Assembly (NCBI GenBank): GCA_918026815.1
Contig: CAKJVC010000143.1
Span: forward strand, 682,001 to 746,000
Direction of reading: 5' to 3'
Length of the DNA stretch: 64,000 nucleotides
Source of the DNA: Chalara sp. BL73
Taxonomy: Eukaryota > Ascomycota > Leotiomycetes > Helotiales
Numbering within the stretch: the first letter of the stretch is position 1; every line of letters begins with the position of its first letter. The position numbers were made by a program, and so were the translations under genes. Of this stretch, positions 1 to 12,666 are shown in pieces. Under the pieces are notes generated by a model. That model had not been told where the DNA came from. It saw only the letters and a list, made by a program, of their open reading frames with translations, and made no database searches.

Positions 1-2279
1 ATTGAAAGATCGGCTTGTACGAAAGTCACCAATGCCTTTCACCACCATTTCTGGTGTAGAACGCTGGGTTAGCACTAGAGACTATCTTGTCTACGCAACA
101 AGCCCTCCGACGTGAGTATGGCTCAAACAAGTCACATGGGTATGGTGGTATTTATGCACTGCGCAATATTCGAGCAATAGCTGTGCGCTGTGTTTTACAC
201 AAATTGCGCCGGCGAGACTTGGACATTCGCGCAGCTAAATTCTTCGGAAGTAGTGATCATGGGCCACCATTTTGTAATACAAACTTCAATAAAGATTCCA
301 CTCTCTACTAAGCTCTTCAAATTGAACGATCCGTGACCGATTTAATCCTTACCGATTAAGACAGAACTCTCGATACATTCGAGGTGCAGGTGGGGATGAA
401 TGGAATAGTTCATGAGCCTTTTCCTACAGTACCGTTGTTACACTTGCGATTGTCACCCCAAAAATCCCACACAGCAGCTTGGCATCGATTGGGTGTCCCG
501 TAGAGGAAAGGCAGCTTTGGCAACATCTAAAAGCAATACTTGCAAAGTAGCACGTCATATTATCTCACAAAGGTTCATGTACACCTGCCTCTAAACCTTT
601 CCACACCATTTTCCCTCATTTTCGCCAACAAGCTGCTCCTCCCAACTCCTTCCAACAAAGATCCCAAGGTCACTGCAGCATTGTAGGTCATTTACCGTTG
701 CCTTAAAACAGTATTCAGACACATATTATGGCTCCATGCATACTCGTACAACGCCCTCTGCTTTGCATTCCATCTTTGCAGATACCTACACAGCTCCATC
801 CCGTACGCCCCACTTTGAACCGGCAAATTCCCAGATGGAGGCTTGGGCTTGGGCTTGGGGGACCAGGGGCCTAGGCCATAATAATGCTAGCACAAGGGAA
901 GTGTCAAGTTCAACTAGAATTCATCAAGCCTTCGAGCCGACGCTGAGCTTGATTTTGGTAGTATTTGCTGCTGCAGCCCAATTGTATTTGTGATATCGAA
1001 GTGTACATCTATGGGTAGATTGATGCCTCTGCAAGCCCTTGTAGGAACAGCAGACAATTCCACCGATTCTAGCAGAAAAGCCTTCCCACGTTGCCCTGCT
1101 CAACCAGCCCCCCTCGTCTCGTGCAATGGCCGTAATGCTGAGCGCTTCATGATGATCCCGCGGTTGCTGACGCAGCATAGAGCCGTCTGCGACGAACGAA
1201 GCAGGCCCTCCCCTTTTCTTCCCTCTCTTCTCTCTACCAGATACGCATCGTAGGATCTGCCAAAAAAAAAAAAAAAAGGTCCCGCGGCCGCTTTTTTCGA
1301 CCAACGATCAACAGCCCGGCCGTGGAGCCTGCCAAAGCTATCCTTTTTATATCTCCACTAGCTTTCTCAACCGCCCAAAGCACCGACATCCCGCAGGAGC
1401 TTGGAGGGAACCATTGAGTGATTTGTTATACGCTTGCTGACTCCACAATTATGATGCTTATGAGGCGTCAAGATATTCACACTGATTGCAAACGCAGGAC
1501 TCGGCCTCCTCAATTCTGCCTCTGGCCAGTTCAATGAAAAGACGAAACATTGACACTATCTATAATATCATTATGGCTCTCTCAAAACAAGCTCACTTGG
1601 TGCTTTCGAGCTCCCAAAAACTCGAGGCTGAGGACAAGAATGAGAAAGTAGAGCAGCAGGTGCCTGGGGTACAGTAATGTTTGCAATTTGTAACATATGT
1701 CACCGCATCAACCTGAGCGAGTACCGGTATACTCATCTTAAAAGAGTGTATCTTATTGCTACAATATTTTGCTATCCGATCCCCCGAGCAGCCTAGAAGC
1801 TGAAGCTCTTTCTTTCATCCGCCTATTCCTCCACGCTACCTGATACGAATCCAACCAATGCAAGCCCGATCCTCATCCTCTCATACCTCGCAATCCAGGC
1901 TGGTTTAAATCATATCTTATCAGTCAATTTGCGTATCATCAGAAGCCCACCGCCATTCTTCCAAAATCCCAGCGCAAACCGTGGCATAAAGAGAACGCGT
2001 ACCCCAAGCACTCGATTCAGCCCAAAAATATGCAACACAAAGCAACTCATGGATGCAATCCAATGGTCATTGCGAAATGCACCCGTCATCATCCGCCATC
2101 GAAGCATAAAATAGGAAATGTTTATGTGTATTTAATATGGAATTAAGCATCCGGAAGCACCGTCGTTATTGATCGTAAGTGTAAAAGCAGGGAATATGCA
2201 CAGTCGAATGCAATTTCAAATTGACATGAATGATGTAATGTCAATCAGGATCTACCTGTTGACACATGTGGTGGGAAAC
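1..2279. other. Intergenic, no recognisable gene
   Basis: Short open frames occur on both strands, but none has a recognisable domain, a fungal splice pattern or a plausible start context. A run of about 16 A lies near 1262-1277 and a short (GCTTGG)3-like tandem lies near 841-858. The last few hundred bases are probably the 3' untranslated region of the minus-strand gene that ends at 2280. Confidence 0.6.
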
Positions 2280-3968
2280 TTAGAACAAAGAGCTCTTGCG
2301 CTTCTCTGCTGAAGTGAGAACGAGCATTGGAGCCTTTCGCTGGACCTCAGTGGCCTCGGGCTTCTTGCCACCATTTTTGAAGACCGCCGCAAAGCTGCCT
2401 CCAACAGATGTGCCCTCATCGCTGCTTACACTAGCAGTAGTGAAAGCGCTATCCAGGGAAGCAGTTGATTTGCGCTCCATGGAGTGCTCCTTTTGACGAG
2501 AAGATGGACGGTTAGACCCGATAGCTCCGTGGGCAGAACCGCGCGAGCTAGGAACAGGTCGGCCGGAAAGACTTCCGCTTCCACTTCGACCACTGTCCGA
2601 GTCATTATCCGACGAAACCGAGAATGCTACTTCTCCAATTTCTGACACCGGCGACATACTGCCAGTGCTTCCAGGTGCCTTACGACGTTCAAGACCCGCA
2701 CGGACGAGATTATTCACGGCGCTACGGCGAGTCCGAGTAGCAAAGTTCTTGCTGCCTTCAAACTTGGTAGTTGGCTTAGCACGCAGTTCATCCAAAGGAG
2801 GTGGGCCATGGGGTTGGCGGATTGGGTGCTCGCCTGCCCGAGCCTGTCCAGGCCCAAAACCAGAGGCCATCGGAGTAGCAGGGAAGCTATTGGTTTTCGG
2901 TAGACCGGCAGTTTTCGGACCATCTGCAATGTTCTGGTTATCTGCGCTTAAGGCCAAAGAATTCACCTTACGGTGTCCGCGACGGAAAGCACCAGCTGAA
3001 GGAGGTGGCAGAGGAGCATGCTCCTGCGGTGGCGATTGAGTCTTCTTTGGTGGACTTATGCTTCTCGTGAAGGTTGGAGCATCCGTTTGCGGGGGTGGTG
3101 AGACCTGGAATCGAGGGGTACCTGGCTGTTGGGGAGGAGAATAGTTGGTCGGCTTTTGAGCAGTTTGTTGGTTGAAATATTGATTCTGCTGAATACTATT
3201 ATCCATAAAGTAGCTCTGTTGTCCAGTCATAGGATCGTAGTATGAGTAGATTCCCGGCTGAGCACCTACAACTGGAGTGATGATTGGCTGCATTTGGTTC
3301 TTGACTTGCTGCTGGTACATACCCATGGCTTGAGGGGTAATCGGAGGCGTAGCAAACTGCATCTGGTTTCCCATTCCCAAGTTCATTCCCTGAAATTGCT
3401 GGGCGGCTGCCTGAACGTTGAGGAGTTGCTGCTGCAGACGTTGCTGTTGCTCAGCAAGGTACATGTTGGTAGCGACCAATTGAGCATAAATGTTTGGGTC
3501 CATCTCCTCCTGAGTCTCATCATCCACAATGATCTCGGGTGGGGCTAAAATCTGCTCTGGCACCGAGTACATTGTATTTTGGCGACTGCCATTCATCTGA
3601 CCGTATCCATTCTGCTGTGCAAGGTAGTTGGAAGTTTTCGGTCCGCCATAAGTTTCCCTGTCAGCATAGATGCTTGAGCTGAGTCCATTCTGATGGTGAA
3701 GTTGGGTTGGTGGAGCGGTAGAAGGGAAGGAGCCCGCGGTGGCTGACTTTGGCGCGGTGCGCAAGCCCGCGAGTAAATGAGATCGAGATGTGCGAGGCGT
3801 TGGAGCACCATTATCCTGCGGATCGGCAGTTTTGGTAGGCTCGAAAGAGAGACGCTTGACATTCAGACCATTCGCCCGTCTTGAGGCAAACCCGGAACCT
3901 GGCATTCCTAGGCCATTGCTGGCTGGGAAATTGTTGTAAGACATCTGAGCAAGACCGCCTGCGTCCAT
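2280..3968 (-). CDS. Conserved low-complexity Q/P/S-rich fungal protein
   Basis: A single exon encodes 562 aa from the ATG at 3968; the frame also opens two codons upstream at a TTG, which I did not use. I do not recognise a named family. The N-terminus has a basic conserved-looking block (LNVKRLSFEPTK, about residue 35) and a second one (SHLLAGLRTAPKS, about 63). A glutamine-rich predicted coiled coil covers roughly residues 158-195, followed by a Q/P-rich tract. A basic stretch (TRTRRSAVNNLVRAGLERRK, around 415-435) precedes a serine-rich, probably phosphorylated tail. There is no signal peptide or membrane segment. The composition suggests a cytoplasmic scaffold or mRNA-associated protein, but that is only inference. 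That it is a real gene is well supported by its length and non-random composition. Confidence 0.82.
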   Translation of the reverse strand: MDAGGLAQMSYNNFPASNGLGMPGSGFASRRANGLNVKRLSFEPTKTADPQDNGAPTPRTSRSHLLAGLRTAPKSATAGSFPSTAPPTQLHHQNGLSSSIYADRETYGGPKTSNYLAQQNGYGQMNGSRQNTMYSVPEQILAPPEIIVDDETQEEMDPNIYAQLVATNMYLAEQQQRLQQQLLNVQAAAQQFQGMNLGMGNQMQFATPPITPQAMGMYQQQVKNQMQPIITPVVGAQPGIYSYYDPMTGQQSYFMDNSIQQNQYFNQQTAQKPTNYSPPQQPGTPRFQVSPPPQTDAPTFTRSISPPKKTQSPPQEHAPLPPPSAGAFRRGHRKVNSLALSADNQNIADGPKTAGLPKTNSFPATPMASGFGPGQARAGEHPIRQPHGPPPLDELRAKPTTKFEGSKNFATRTRRSAVNNLVRAGLERRKAPGSTGSMSPVSEIGEVAFSVSSDNDSDSGRSGSGSLSGRPVPSSRGSAHGAIGSNRPSSRQKEHSMERKSTASLDSAFTTASVSSDEGTSVGGSFAAVFKNGGKKPEATEVQRKAPMLVLTSAEKRKSSLF

Positions 3969-5100
3969 ACTCAAGATTTAATGTTGTACAGGAGGTAGCT
4001 CCGGGATCGACGGCAGCTGCGAAAGGATTGTAGAATCGGTTCGACGTAGGGCGAATGGAAGTTGTCGCTTTGATCGATGATCAGTCGACAAGGGAGAGCC
4101 AGAATATATTAGAGAAATTAGATGACCGATTTATCGATCGAATTGTATGTATGAGCGAAGATTATTTTGTCGTTGTAGCTGTAGTGGGAAAGCTTGAATG
4201 CTGGGCCAGAGGCAAGCCTGTAACGCAGGAAACAAAAGGAGTTTTGAAGAAAGTTTGTAACGGATATCTTGCTCGTGTTGATCCAAGAAGTGTGCACACA
4301 AAATCCAGGAATACCGGAGAATGAAACGCGATGCAAACTATGTGGTTATAGCTGTTGTTGGAAATTACAGGTGTCTATTGGTATCGAACAGTTGGAACGG
4401 CGAAGATGCTGGCTATAAGAAGGATCTGATTCCGGATTGGAAAGTGTGTTGCTCTGCAATCAACAAAGAGCGGAAAGCAGAAAATGATGAAGTTGTTGCT
4501 CAAATAAGGCGATGGAGGGTAGTGATGAAAGAGGATTGATGAAGCTGCTTCGAGTTCGACAATGTGAGCGCACAAGGAACGAACAAAGGGTCCGAGAGTC
4601 GTGGCCTGGGGGGTGTGGTGTCTGGCTGCAAGTTTGACAATTATTAAGGGAAGGCGGGTTTTATCAATCAATCTTTTTGGGTGTTGTTTTTGGAACACTC
4701 TCCTCTCTCTCTCTCTCTCTCTCGCTCTTGCTGGAAGTCACTCTAGGACAGGAGATGACTGATGGGAACGACAACGACGACAACACAGGGAAAAAAAAGA
4801 GGGTAGAGGGCGGTGTGGTAAAGGATGGATTAAAAGAGAGGGAGAGAGTTTTCGAGGGCTGAGAAATGGGAGAAGACAGGGGTGGGTGGGAGCCAAAAAG
4901 GCTATTCCGAAAGAGGATAAGGGTCAAAACAGTGAGATTGGGCCAAACAGGAGAGTGGGGAAACTGGCTCTTTGAGGCCTGTTCAGAGGTTACAAACCCT
5001 GGCACCATCCTTCCTTCAAAGCCCTAGGTGGTCATCATCAATAGCCTGTGTTTTGGCGTTCTTCTAGCCTGTAAGATCGCGCGAACCCCTGAGAAGGCAA
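3969..5100 (-). promoter_or_regulatory. Probable promoter and 5' leader of the Q/P/S-rich gene
   Basis: This stretch lies immediately upstream of the minus-strand gene starting at 3968. It contains a (CT)12-type tract at about 4699-4722, read as GA repeats on the gene strand, plus further purine-rich stretches. Short frames on both strands look like shadows or leader frames. The promoter role is inferred from position only. Confidence 0.4.
4699..4722. repeat. (CT)n microsatellite
   Basis: About twelve perfect CT dinucleotides, continuing imperfectly on both sides. It lies about 730 bp upstream of the start codon of the gene ending at 2280. Confidence 0.95.
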
Positions 5101-7177
5101 CACATACTGGTCTTTGACTGTCCTTGCCTTATGAGCTGACTGCTATTGCCTGGTGACCGGCTCCTGGAATTACAGCTTATGCACTCACTACCTTATTCCT
5201 ACCACCGTCATCTCGTTCCATTTGGAGGATGGATTCATTTATTCATTCAGTTATTCAGTCATTCATTATTTGCCTTTCCCTCTATTCTATGGATGGGCAA
5301 AAACTTTCGCTTGTGCCCGTCTAGACCGCTCGTTGTGCTGCTGCTGCTGCTATTCATGGAAACATGCTGTGCAAGCTCTAGGTCCAAAACCACCCTTCAC
5401 AGCCGCGACAACCATTTGCAGGCAGGCTTAGGCCGGGAAGATCCAGTGACATGGTCACACCTAAAAGCCTTTTTCGTACCAATCGTTAGGCTGGCCTAGC
5501 ATCAACCTATTAGGGTTTGCACGGCAGAGCCTAAAGTGCTACCTCTAATGTCGACCCTGTCCAATCATGACCTCCAGCGCTCTATTGGTTGACCGGTAAA
5601 TGCTTGTCATATTACAGTTCATGGGCCACCATTGGGCATTGAACTCTCCCAAAAGGGCCGCAGAAGATCCAATCACTGTTCAGGAATCACATCTCCCAGC
5701 AGATGGCATAACGCTTAGTAGACTCATCACCTCACGTCACCTCGTCGCACTCATCGCCAGACTGCTCACAAAGCAATTGTGCTACCGAGGGAAAAGATCA
5801 GATCCCCGAGAACCTGGCGAGGTGTTCCGGAGCGTGATTTCAAGGGGTTGGTGCATTTGACGGGCGCTTGCGAATATGCAAGGCGTTCCTTTTCTGCATG
5901 CAGGCCTCCATCTTTGCTCAGCAAACGGCAAAAATCGGCAGGATAGGATGGGCTCGATGAAATGCAGCGGGGTGGTGAGGGGGGTGACTTGCAGCAAAGA
6001 ACAGGATCCACCGCCCGATCGTGGAACCATAACCACCAATCGAGCACCCGTTCTTCGTTCGCGCGCTTCGGCGCGTCGTTGATCCCCTTTTCATTTGATA
6101 ATCATGAAGCATATAATGTACACTACGTGGCCACCATTATGTCCAGCATGATGCTCTGTTTGCGGGTCCAGAATTATTCGTCGATATACGCGCGTATTCT
6201 TACAAAGCACCTGTTCGATGGATTTAATCCCTTCAACAAAGTGACACGTCTTAAATGGAGACCTCTAACAAGCGCACAGGCTTCACAGGAGCAGAAATGT
6301 TTCGAGAAGAGAGCTGCTGCCAAGAAACAGGCCTGTGAAACTCTCTCGGTTCCCCATCCCTCTTTATGCAACACAGACTTGCCTGATCTAGATCTCTGAA
6401 ACAGGGCAGCCGAGTTTGGACGGATAAGGCTGGGGAGGTGTTCGTGTTGAATGATGCTTCGGCTGAGAGAATTGTTTTGGACAGAAAAGAGACAACGTGT
6501 TCAGTCCGCCACGATATTGTACCTTGCTCGTCTGTCCATAATTCTCAGGGTCTGCCCCTCGAGAAGGACCCCTATTTGAGGCTCAAGCAGATTGAGGATC
6601 ATCCAGGCAAGAAACGTAGCATAACTTCGTTTGAACTCGCCTCGACCTGCTGGAAGAAAATTGACTCAAAGTTCTCAAATAATTGCCTTACAAACTAGAA
6701 ACGAACACTTGACCTAGCCGTAATATGATGAGAAATTGTGAGTCCTGTGAGTACGGCTGCCGAAAGATACTGACTTGTAATCTTGTCAATTCTCAGGAGC
6801 CACTATCTCTCTATTGCAATGAGACATCCAATCAGCCTAAATCATTGGGTGCACTGTAGAAGTGCAGTCCAAGAAGTGATGCAAGGAGGATATTCGTTTA
6901 ACCATAGAGGTCCATACTTCAGAGAAGGACTGTCTTGTAATCTACCTTTCTCCAACAGAAACCTCATAATCAACCAAAGTCTTTATTGAAAAGTCTGAGC
7001 CTGGAATACGAGTGAATGGTTCAAGTAGAAAAGAAGTTCCTGTGATGCTGAATGTCAATTATAATCACGTGTCATAACCCCACCACGCGTCCCATCGCGT
7101 TTCCCAATCCCTCACTCACTGCTTAGATCTCCACCATCTACCAACCTATTCTTCCAGAACCAGCCTCGAAATACACA
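5101..7177. other. Intergenic, nothing recognised
   Basis: No frame here resembles a known family and none can be joined by good splice sites into a convincing gene. The last 100 bases, pyrimidine-rich and ending ACACA before the ATG at 7178, are the likely promoter and leader of the Fta4 gene. Confidence 0.5.
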
Positions 7178-7963
7178 ATGGCGTCCTCGGCGCCAACGAT
7201 AATCGACCTTAAATCCTCCTTCCTCCGCGCCCAAATCACGCTGCTCTCCCAACCCCTCGTCCCCTCCCCCTCAACCCTCAGCACGATCAGCGAATCCGAA
7301 AACGCGCTCCGCCAGCGCTCGATCGACGACGCGCTCCGTAAGGCGAACCAGCTGCTCAGGAAACATAACAGGGTGGTCTACGGGCCGCAGGCTACGCGGC
7401 ATGTGGCGGAGCAGATCGATCGGTTGTATTGGGGACCGGTCGAGGGAGATGGGGTGCTGGTTGGGGAGGAGTGGGCGGAGCGGGGCGCGGATTTGCGTGA
7501 GTAGACTGGTGATGAGGGAGTGGGATTTTTTTTGATTTTTTTTGCTGATGGTGGGGAAATTTTTTTAGGGAAAGAAGAGTTGATTCAGATGATGCCTGAG
7601 GAGTGGAGCGAGGAAGCGGAAACGGAAGCCCCGGAGAAGGCGGGCAGGTATAAGGAGCTACAGGTTAAGCTTGTGGCGGCTGGTGAGAGGAGGAGGGAGG
7701 CGAAGGAGAGGTTACGGCAGCGGAGGGCTGCGAAGACGCTGTTGGCGCCGCTTGACGGCGAGGAGGCAGGCGTACAGGCTAATTTGGTGGTTAGGGATGG
7801 GGAGGCGGAGAGGGAGCTGGAGAGGATGCGCATGTTGATGCTTAGGGTTGAGAGGGGTCTGAGTGCGCTGGATGATCTAGGCGATAGGGGAGTGGACGAG
7901 GTAGATATGGATGTGGAGGCCGACGCGGAGGAGAGATTGAGGAGGGTGCTAGGAGGGATATGA
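7178..7963 (+). CDS. fta4: Kinetochore Sim4/CCAN complex subunit Fta4
   Basis: Two exons, 7178-7496 and 7569-7963, with a 72-nt intron (GTGAGT...TTTTTTAG), give 237 aa. The N-terminus reads TIIDLKSSFLRAQITLLSQP followed by RSIDDALRKANQLLRKHNRV and ATRHVAEQIDRLYW, the pattern of the fungal FTA4 family (relatives of vertebrate CENP-U/CENP-50). These are inner-kinetochore proteins that help link the CENP-A nucleosome to the outer kinetochore. The second exon is highly charged and predicted coiled coil (about residues 120-235), as expected for a CCAN subunit. Unspliced, the first exon would stop at a TAG just inside the intron, so splicing is required. The gene is convergent with the BTB gene downstream. 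Confidence 0.88.
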
Positions 7964-8535
7964 GGATTACATGGTTCTACACAATGCAGCCACTACCAAT
8001 CCCAATTGTTTACTGACTTGAGTAACCCCTAGACACCTTGTTCAGACAACTCCACTCATCTCTTGTTATGAACAGAGGATGCTTCTTAATGCGTCAACCA
8101 AGCCAGTAGGTTGAGCTGATCAATAGCCTTCAGATTTGCCCAGAGATCTGCCAAAACGAATGCATTCTGCCAAGTCGCTTACAACCATATCCTTTTTGAA
8201 TAACATGTGCTTTTCAATGCAAATGTAGCCTGATATACTTGGAAAGTCTACAAGTTTGGAGAATATCGTCTCTAAGAAGTGCAGCTCCCCATCCTCGGAC
8301 AGTTTCTTCAAGCGAGATACAGCTTTTCTGAAGTGCATGTTCTATATGGTTAATGTACCATACATTGCAAGATATCGTAAGCAGCGCTTCTCTCGCCTTC
8401 AAGGCGCATACCAGGCAGTCACAAACATATACGGCAGGCACTGTTAAGGAAAGGGCATCATGTAGCAGGGGCTTCATGCATTCGATTAATTTTCAAACCC
8501 AGCGATTTTTGATAGCATCCCTCACCCCACTCTTC
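7964..8535. other. Intergenic between convergent genes
   Basis: This holds the 3' flanks of the Fta4 gene (plus) and the BTB-type gene (minus). No further gene is seen. Confidence 0.6.
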
Positions 8536-9856
8536 CTAGCGATTTCTCGACGCAGCAGCCTTCCTCTTCTCTGGCTGCGACATGGCTTCCTCATCGTCAT
8601 CCTCATCTACTTGCCCTTCAACTTCTGTGATGCGATCTGCCAGCTGGAGGGAAATGGGATGAGTAGTCTTTGGGCTGGTCGGGATTGATATGGATATGGT
8701 AAGCGCAACATCCTCTAGCCCACGGCACCTCCAAGTTCTCTATATCTAAATCTAGATCCGAACCACTATCGTAACCCCGAGCACCAATCCGGGCGTGGAA
8801 CTCTTCCAATTCAGGCGAGAGCTCTTGCACTGCTGTTTCCTCAGTTAGCGTCCCCAGATTGGTCGATGCATCGTAGTTGTCGAGCAGTAATCTCAGAAGT
8901 TGGGAGGTTTTGATTGTGCTATCTTGTGAGCCAGATTTGCTATCGGTGATAAGGAAATCCTCATATTGATTAGGGTTGTTCGCAAATTGCTTCTCGACCA
9001 CCCATGCCTTGTACTCCGGGAACCAGCAGTCTTCATAGTTCTCATCCTTCATGAAGTTATAACCCCCCGGATGCTTCGCGCAGACTCCGTTATTGCCAGG
9101 ACATCCATCCCTCAAGACTTTGCCTGTATAATTTGCCAGAGCCTCGGGACGGACTTTCTCTGGCTCGTGAGATATGATGTATTCGATGGTTTTTGGGACG
9201 CACCCACTAATGAATCCTAATCTATTGCATTGCTTGGATAAACCGACTAAAATATTAATGACTGCATTGCAGAAACTGAAGGCACGCAGGTGTTCTCCAA
9301 GGACATAGCATTTTGCCATATCGAGGAAGTATCCCTGTAGTCCACCGTCCTACATCGAAACCTCGCCATCAGCTTTCGTGATCTTGCGATGCCTTAAAGT
9401 GTTCCAAGACAATGAGATATGTCAAACGAGCCATATATTTAATTTTAGACTTACCTCTCTTCCTAAGTTGATACTGGTGGCTTGATTAATGTTCTTATTC
9501 TCGCAGAAGCTGAAGAACACTGCGTAGGCTGTTGGATCGCCTATGATTGGGATTGAAGCCCTGAGGTCGAACATAGGCTGGCCACACAGCTCTTTGAAAA
9601 AATCAGAATGTCTGATGATAGTAGGCTTCTGGACAAAGAAATTAGTGACAGACGGAGCCCGTTCGTCGTTGTTTCCCTTATTTTCTCCAGGAAATCCTGT
9701 TAATGGATCATCCGTAACTTGCTTCGAGATACTGCATACTCTACTCTATTTAACGTATTTTAGTACGAGATTGAGCCATTACTTACTGACAATGACGTGC
9801 AACGCAGTTTCGGGTTTCTCGTTAGGAAAGCTGGGCAACCTGTTTTGTGATGACAT
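8536..9856 (-). CDS. BTB/POZ-type fungal protein
   Basis: My four-exon model is 9787-9856, 9455-9738, 8729-9349 and 8536-8643 and gives 360 aa. Introns are 48, 105 and 85 nt. Exon 1 starts MSSQNRLPSF. Exon 2 carries KPTIIRHSDFFKELCG and ends near TAYAVFFSFCENKNINQ. Exon 3 holds LDMAKCYVLGEHLRAFSFCN, the layout of fungal BTB proteins in which a core dimerisation fold is followed by a helical region reading 'a.vYvLAekl...'. The last exon encodes an acidic stretch then a basic tail (MSQPEKRKAAASRNR), which looks far more coding than the unspliced extension. The first acceptor (GAG) and the last donor (GTGCCG) are weak, so those edges need transcript evidence. The likely role is protein-protein interaction; the partner is unknown. 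Confidence 0.68.
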
Positions 9857-12666
9857 GATGGTTTTAGTCTTTGCCAAGCGAAATTTATATGTCAATATTC
9901 GTTTCTGGTCTGGAGATTGACGGATTGGCTGTTCCAAGCATATGGCTTTATCAAGATAATGTGATAGAGGAGAAACTATCGAGGAAGGAATGGAGTCTCT
10001 GTAGCGTTGCTATATTTATGAACCCCCCCCCTTCTACAGTACTTGCTATTATTGTAGTGAATGAATACGGCTGAATTGTTGACTTTTTGGATACTGTTGA
10101 CAGTCGTGAGTCAGCAAGTAAAGCGACTTCACTTTTTTTAATGCTTGACACCTAGAATAGCAAAGTATCCAAGTTTAAGGGGGTGGAACAATTGGAATCT
10201 TGTCTGGAAAACTATTTTACGCCAGCTAAAGCACAACGCATGATTGTGTTTTATTAGCAACTTGGTTTAGATAAAGTCTTCGTCACTAGTAATGCTCAAC
10301 CATGAATCGAGCTATCAAAGAGGCTTGAATATGAGACAACTTGTGATTGTCCGGCATATGGTTTATAAGCCGGCTTGGCTGTGGCTGGCACAATCCAATA
10401 CACTGACAGTGGAGAAAGAACAGACTGACAGAACCGACGCAGTATCAGTGTTTTTGAACAGTAGACGTAAAGAATAAGCTGGAACGCAAGTGTCGATGGC
10501 TGTTGGGAGTTCTGAATTTCTTCAATCACAGATAACACTTTGGCTATCTACGGGGTGTTCTTGGGCAACTCCAGATAGAAAGAGAAGGACCGATGCATTA
10601 GCTTAGTATTATAAGCTTCGACACAAATGTGAGAGGCTTAGTTGAAGCTATAGAATGAACGTTAACTAGCGAATTTACTTGAAACTATAATCCTACAAGA
10701 ATATAAGTCTTGACGATTTCAAACGAGGCGAAGCAGGGTGCAATGAGGACAGCTGGAGTAAAGCATAGATTGAATACAGATACGTAAAAATAGGAATCTG
10801 AATGCTCACAAGAACCGCCAAATTTCAGACACATAACCTATTGTGACCACACTTGGTAGACTATATAGTAGGAGTTTGAGTGACGTCGACCCACAACAGC
10901 TCTGCAGTATGACAAGGTTTCTATTTTTAGATGAGACATAACTTCTCAAACAACACGCCTCAACAAAAGAGGCTACATAGCACTTCCAAGTATTGCCACT
11001 TCTATGATGAGGAGAATCTCTCTGGGGTACAGCGCCATCGACCATGATGCATATCAACTTATCATTGTTCAAGATGTCAGCTCTTTTTTACAGTAGCCGT
11101 TCTCGCAGGGTGATCGACAGATTTTCGCAAGGATTACTTCTCATTCTACGGGTCCACAAACGCAAGACATCCACATTAGCAACTGCTTCCTTTCTCGTTC
11201 ATCATGGCCCTTTCATGCATCACCGTCTCCTAAAGGCATCACGTTATGGATGAGAATGAAGGCATCATCGCCCGCATTAACGTCACAGCTGAGGCGGTGC
11301 GCTCCCCCTTATATTCCTGATAAGCCGGAAAGCACCGAGAACTGGCCGATCAAGATACCGATCCCAACTATGGGTGTCTTTCAGGTTCCAGATGTGCCTT
11401 TGACAAAGCGGCCAGCTCCACCAGGTGGGTTTACGAACAGCAGGCCACAAGTAACAGAACGAGACGTGAGAGGCTCGCATTGGCAACGATAAGTTTCCTC
11501 CGAGGATTGATCAATTGTTTCCGGTTATCCCACGCTTCTGCATCGTGAACAGCACTTGTCAAGGGTTGAAATGACTCGTCATTGCGAAATACGTTTGTAT
11601 GTGTTTTGCCCTTGGAGCTTCAGGATCCACAGAGCATAGTCACTCTCAAGCCAGCTACTTCATATCATTGCCTCGTATATTGTGAGGCTCATAGGGTACG
11701 AAAATAGTCGTCGTCGTCCGTATCAAGAATGGTTGTGACAAAGACAGTTTGTTAGCCGTTATTAAGGCGATCCACCTCCCGGAAGGCCGCGACAACCTTG
11801 AGCTCCTAAGAAAGGCAACCGTCTCCAATTTTCCATATTTATACCAAACTATGGCATCTCTTGACCCAGTATTCAAGCGCTCGGCATTGGGATAAGGCAA
11901 ACGCCACCGATGCAAACTTCCTATGTAGTTGTGCCAAGGAGCACGGATTTTCACCGCTAACCGAAGAAAAAGTTTAGGGGCGCTGGTTCTGGAAAAGTCC
12001 CTGAAAGGCCGTCCCCATAAGAGGCACTAAGACACAAGGATGGGCATCCGGCTTAAGGAGCCTCCATCGCTCTACAGGACAGTACAGTACTTATCAAACC
12101 TCAACATACTACCACGCTTGGCTTATGCTTGAAAAATTGGCCCCCCTTATCTCTGCGCATCAAGGCCTGGACAAGTCTTGGGCACCAATTGTTGGTCGAT
12201 TGCCCATATTTCAGGTTTGGCTAATATCGTTAGTGGGGTTATCCAGCTTGTGCTTTCCCTGAGTTGGAAATCTTGGTCTAGAGGTCCTTGAAAGGTGCTT
12301 TGGTAGCGGGAATCATAAAGCTATCATCTTTCTCCCTATCCGAGTCTCTCAATCAAGGTTCCCAGCACTTGATTTTTTTAATTAATTTTCTTTTGAAGTA
12401 CCAGCACAGTTTTTACCTTTTATTATTTGCCTTTTTCTTGAACTTTCTACGACTCGTGTCAGCATAAAGACGGTGATAACAAATTTTCCACCCGTTTTCC
12501 TAGTGGCGGGCAAAGACATTGCCTCATAAGGCCGTCCCGCCACGAGTACGCCGTTCAAGTTATTGTTATCTGCTGGAGAGTTGCAGAGCTCTAATATATC
12601 ACCAGATCTTGGGATATTTTCCTTTTTCAGGGGCGGAGCACGGCATCAATACAAAATCCCACCATT
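9857..12666. other. Long intergenic stretch, no recognisable gene
   Basis: Only short, unconvincing frames are present. The final roughly 300 bases before 12667 are rich in T and pyrimidine tracts and are the probable promoter and leader of the ThrE-family gene. I see no tRNA or mobile element here. Confidence 0.5.

Noticed and set aside
1262..1277. Poly-A run as the tail of a retroposed gene
   Set aside because: No coding or SINE-like sequence lies next to it; a simple homopolymer is sufficient.
5962..6399. A 145-codon plus-strand frame
   Set aside because: No family resemblance, no splice partners and biased composition at its start; likely chance.
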